Below, piece after piece: positions 61,396-64,000 of a stretch of DNA of 64,000 nt. The DNA is taken from assembly GCA_009746045.1 (NCBI GenBank), contig RPFO01000225.1, forward strand, positions 1 to 64,000. Reading direction: 5' to 3'. The stretch's first letter is position 1, and every line of letters starts with the position of its first letter. A program made the translations under genes and the position numbers. Source of the DNA: Mesostigma viride. Lineage: Eukaryota; Streptophyta; Mesostigmatophyceae; Mesostigmatales; Mesostigmataceae. The notes beneath the pieces are model-generated. The model did no database searches. It saw only the letters and a program-made list of their open reading frames with translations, and was not told the DNA's origin.

Positions 61396-64000
61396 GATAG
61401 CAGCTGATGGGAACATGCAGAAAACTTAGGACCGCTAGCCCCTGCGCGGGTTTGAACTGGGGACTTCCGGATCCGACGGAACGACCAGTAAAAACAGTCT
61501 CCCACTTTATTTGCGCAATGCTTCTTGCCGGGAAGGTGGGCGAGTAAGTTTTCATTGCTATCCAGCCGAGGTGGGTTCCTATAAGGGAGTGTGGGCGGTT
61601 CCGCTTACGGCACTGTAGATAGCAGCTGATGGGAACATGCAGAAAACTTAGGACCGCTAGCCCCTGCGCGGGTTTGAACTGGGGACTTCCGGATCCGACG
61701 GAACGACCAGTAAAAACAGTCTCCCACTTTATTTGCGCAATGCTTCTTGCCGGGAAGGTGGTCGAGTAAGTTTTCATTGCTATCCAGCCGAGGTGGGTTC
61801 CTATAAGGGAGTGTGGGCGGTTCCGCTTACGGCACTGTAGATAGCAGCTGATGGGAACATGCAGAAAACTTAGGACCGCTAGCCCCTGCGCGGGTTTGAA
61901 CCGGGGACTTCCGGATCCGACGGAACGACCAGTAAAAACTCCCACTTTATTTGCGCAATGCTTCTTGCCGGGAAGGTGGGCGAGTAAGTTTTCATTGCTA
62001 TCCAGCCGAGGTGGGTTCCTATAAGGGAGTGTGGGCGGTTCCGCTTACGGCACTGTAGATAGCAGCTGATGGGAACATGCAGAAAACTTAGGACCGCTAG
62101 CCCCTGCGCGGGTTTGAACTGGGGACTTCCGGATCCGACGGAACGACCAGTAAAAACTCCCACTTTATTTGCGCAATGCTTCTTGCCGGGAAGGTGGGCG
62201 AGTAAGTTTTCATTGCTATCCAGCCGAGGTGGGTTCCTATAAGGGAGTGTGGGCGGTTCCGCTTACGGCACTGTAGATAGCAGCTGATGGGAACATGCAG
62301 AAAACTTAGGACCGCTAGCCCCTGCGCGGGTTTGAACTGGGGACTTCCGGATCCGACGGAACGACCAGTAAAAACTCCCACTTTATTTGCGCAATGCTTC
62401 TTGCCGGGAAGGTGGGCGAGTAAGTTTTCATTGCTATCCAGCCGAGGTGGGTTCCTATAAGGGAGTGTGGGCGGTTCCGCTTACGGCACTGTAGATAGCA
62501 GCTGATGGGAACATGCAGAAAACTTAGGATCGCTAGCCCCTGCGCGGGTTTGAACTGGGGACTTCCGGATCCGACGGAACGACCAGTAAAAACTCCCACT
62601 TTATTTGCGCAATACTTCTTGCCGGGAAGGTGGGCGAGTAAGTTTTCATTGCTATCCAGCCGAGGTGGGTTCCTATAAGGGAGTGTGGGCGGTTCCGCTT
62701 ACGGCACTGTAGATAGCAGCTGATGGGAACATGCAGAAAACTTAGGACCGCTAGCCCCTGCGCGGGTTTGAACTGGGGACTTCCGGATCCGACGGAACGA
62801 CCAGTAAAAACTCCAACTTTATTTGCGCAATGCTTCTTGCCGGGAAGGTGGGCGAGTAAGTTTTCATTGCTATCCAGCCGAGGTGGGTTCCTATAAGGGA
62901 GTGTGGGCGGTTCCGCTTACGGCACTGTAGATAGCAGCTGATGGGAACATGCAGAAAACTTAGGACCGCTAGCCCCTGCGCGGGTTTGAACTGGGGACTT
63001 CCGGATCCGACGGAACGACCAGTAAAAACTCCCACTTTATTTGCGCAATGCTTCTTGCCGGGAAGGTGGGCGAGTAAGTTTTCATTGCTATCCAGCCGAG
63101 GTGGGTTCCTATAAGGGAGTGTGGGCGGTTCCGCTTACGGCACTGTAGATAGCAGCTGATGGGAACATGCAGAAAACTTAGGATCGCTAGCCCCTGCGCG
63201 GGTTTGAACTGGGGACTTCCGGATCCGACGGAACGACCAGTAAAAACTCCCACTTTATTTGCGCAATGCTTCTTGCCGGGAAGGTGGGCGAGTAAGTTTT
63301 CATTGCTATCCAGCCGAGGTGGGTTCCTATAAGGGAGTGTGGGCGGTTCCGCTTACGGCACTGTAGATAGCAGCTGATGGGAACATGCAGAAAACTTAGG
63401 ACCGCTAGCCCCTGCGCGGGTTTGAACTGGGGACTTCCGGATCCGACGGAACGACCAGTAAAAACTCCCACTTTATTTGCGCAATGCTTCTTGCCGGGAA
63501 GGTGGGCGAGTAAGTTTTCATTGCTATCCAGCCGAGGTGGGTTCCTATAAGGGAGTGTGGGCGGTTCCGCTTACGGCACTGTAGATAGCAGCTGATGGGA
63601 ACATGCAGAAAACTTAGGACCGCTAGCCCCTGCGCGGGTTTGAACTGGGGACTTCCGGATCCGACGGAACGACCAGTAAAAACTCCCACTTTATTTGCGC
63701 AATGCTTCTTGCCGGGAAGGTGGGCGAGTAAGTTTTCATTGCTATCCAGCCGAGGTGGGTTCCTATAAGGGAGTGTGGGCGGTTCCGCTTACGGCACTGT
63801 AGATAGCAGCTGATGGGAACATGCAGAAAACTTAGGACCGCTAGCCCCTGCGCGGGTTTGAACTGGGGACTTCCGGATCCGACGGAACGACCAGTAAAAA
63901 CTCCCACTTTATTTGCGCAATGCTTCTTGCCGGGAAGGTGGGCGAGTAAGTTTTCATTGCTATCCAGCCGAGGTGGGTTCCTATAAGGGAGTGTGGGCGG
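61396..64000. repeat. 218-bp satellite, block 3 (about 12 copies, continues off the edge)
   Basis: The monomer resumes at GATAGCAGCTG after F. AGTC-insertion copies lie at about 61496 and 61719. Substitutions are more frequent than in block 1. GGATCGCT occurs in two copies exactly three monomers apart (about 62528 and 63182), which suggests a recent multi-monomer duplication. Confidence 0.96.

Noticed and set aside
1-64000. Centromere or subtelomere assignment
   Set aside because: A satellite full of nested elements would fit, but no telomeric repeat or other direct marker is visible.

Overview
The window is eukaryotic, and almost everything recognisable in it is mobile or satellite DNA. The transposase gene has canonical GT-AG introns. 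Five retroelements show two intact ends with target-site duplications or have one end in view, and a sixth shows one side only. I see no rRNA, no intact tRNA gene and no host housekeeping gene. A tnp2-type CACTA transposon, a Ty1/copia element with an initiator-Met-type primer site, and GC-rich coding sequence would fit a green-lineage or other algal genome. The species cannot be fixed from the sequence.

Layout. The base layer is one tandem satellite with a 218-bp monomer (23465-34488, 53539-54940, 61396-64000, running off the right edge). Three insertions interrupt it. (1) Retroelement E ends at 23464 and starts left of the window. Inside its integrase sits retroelement A (1-19155). Inside A sit a classical copia element (628-6748, TSD CAGTG) and retroelement C (7718-17737, TSD GATAT). 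Inside C's 5' LTR sits retroelement B (8210-12385, TSD CCTAT). (2) A 19-kb CACTA DNA transposon (34489-53538, TIR CACTAGGAAGTCGG, TSD AA) carries a six-exon tnp2-like transposase and a divergent five-exon accessory gene. Retroelement D (35539-43894, TSD GCCTC) has split the last exon of the transposase. (3) Retroelement F (54941-61395, TSD GATAG) is on the minus strand.

Elements A-F form one coherent LTR-retrotransposon group unlike the copia element beside them. Their LTRs begin AGTT and end AACT instead of TG...CA, with 5-bp duplications. Where the pol order can be seen it is integrase - protease-like - reverse transcriptase - RNase H, whereas Ty1/copia has protease first and Ty3 and BEL have integrase last. 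The protease-like domain has DT[QMNK][AS] where retropepsins have D[TS]G[AS]. The integrase has 29 residues between its second and third acidic residues (35 in the copia element here), and the third is E or D. The polymerase box reads HxDD. Gag is followed by pol through a -1 shift at an AAAAC-type site next to the gag stop (C, F), or through a single in-frame TGA (B). This group is the best candidate in the window for an undescribed system.

The satellite monomer holds, on the minus strand, a segment that aligns to the 3' half of a tRNA with the anticodon loop deleted and a near-consensus RNA polymerase III B box. The 94- and 168-residue open frames through the satellite are by-products of its sequence and are not annotated as genes.

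The order of events can be read from the nesting: satellite, then E, then A, then copia and C, then B; and satellite, then CACTA, then D. Several LTR pairs look almost identical, so insertions are recent. Several frame breaks lie in homopolymer runs and could be sequencing error.
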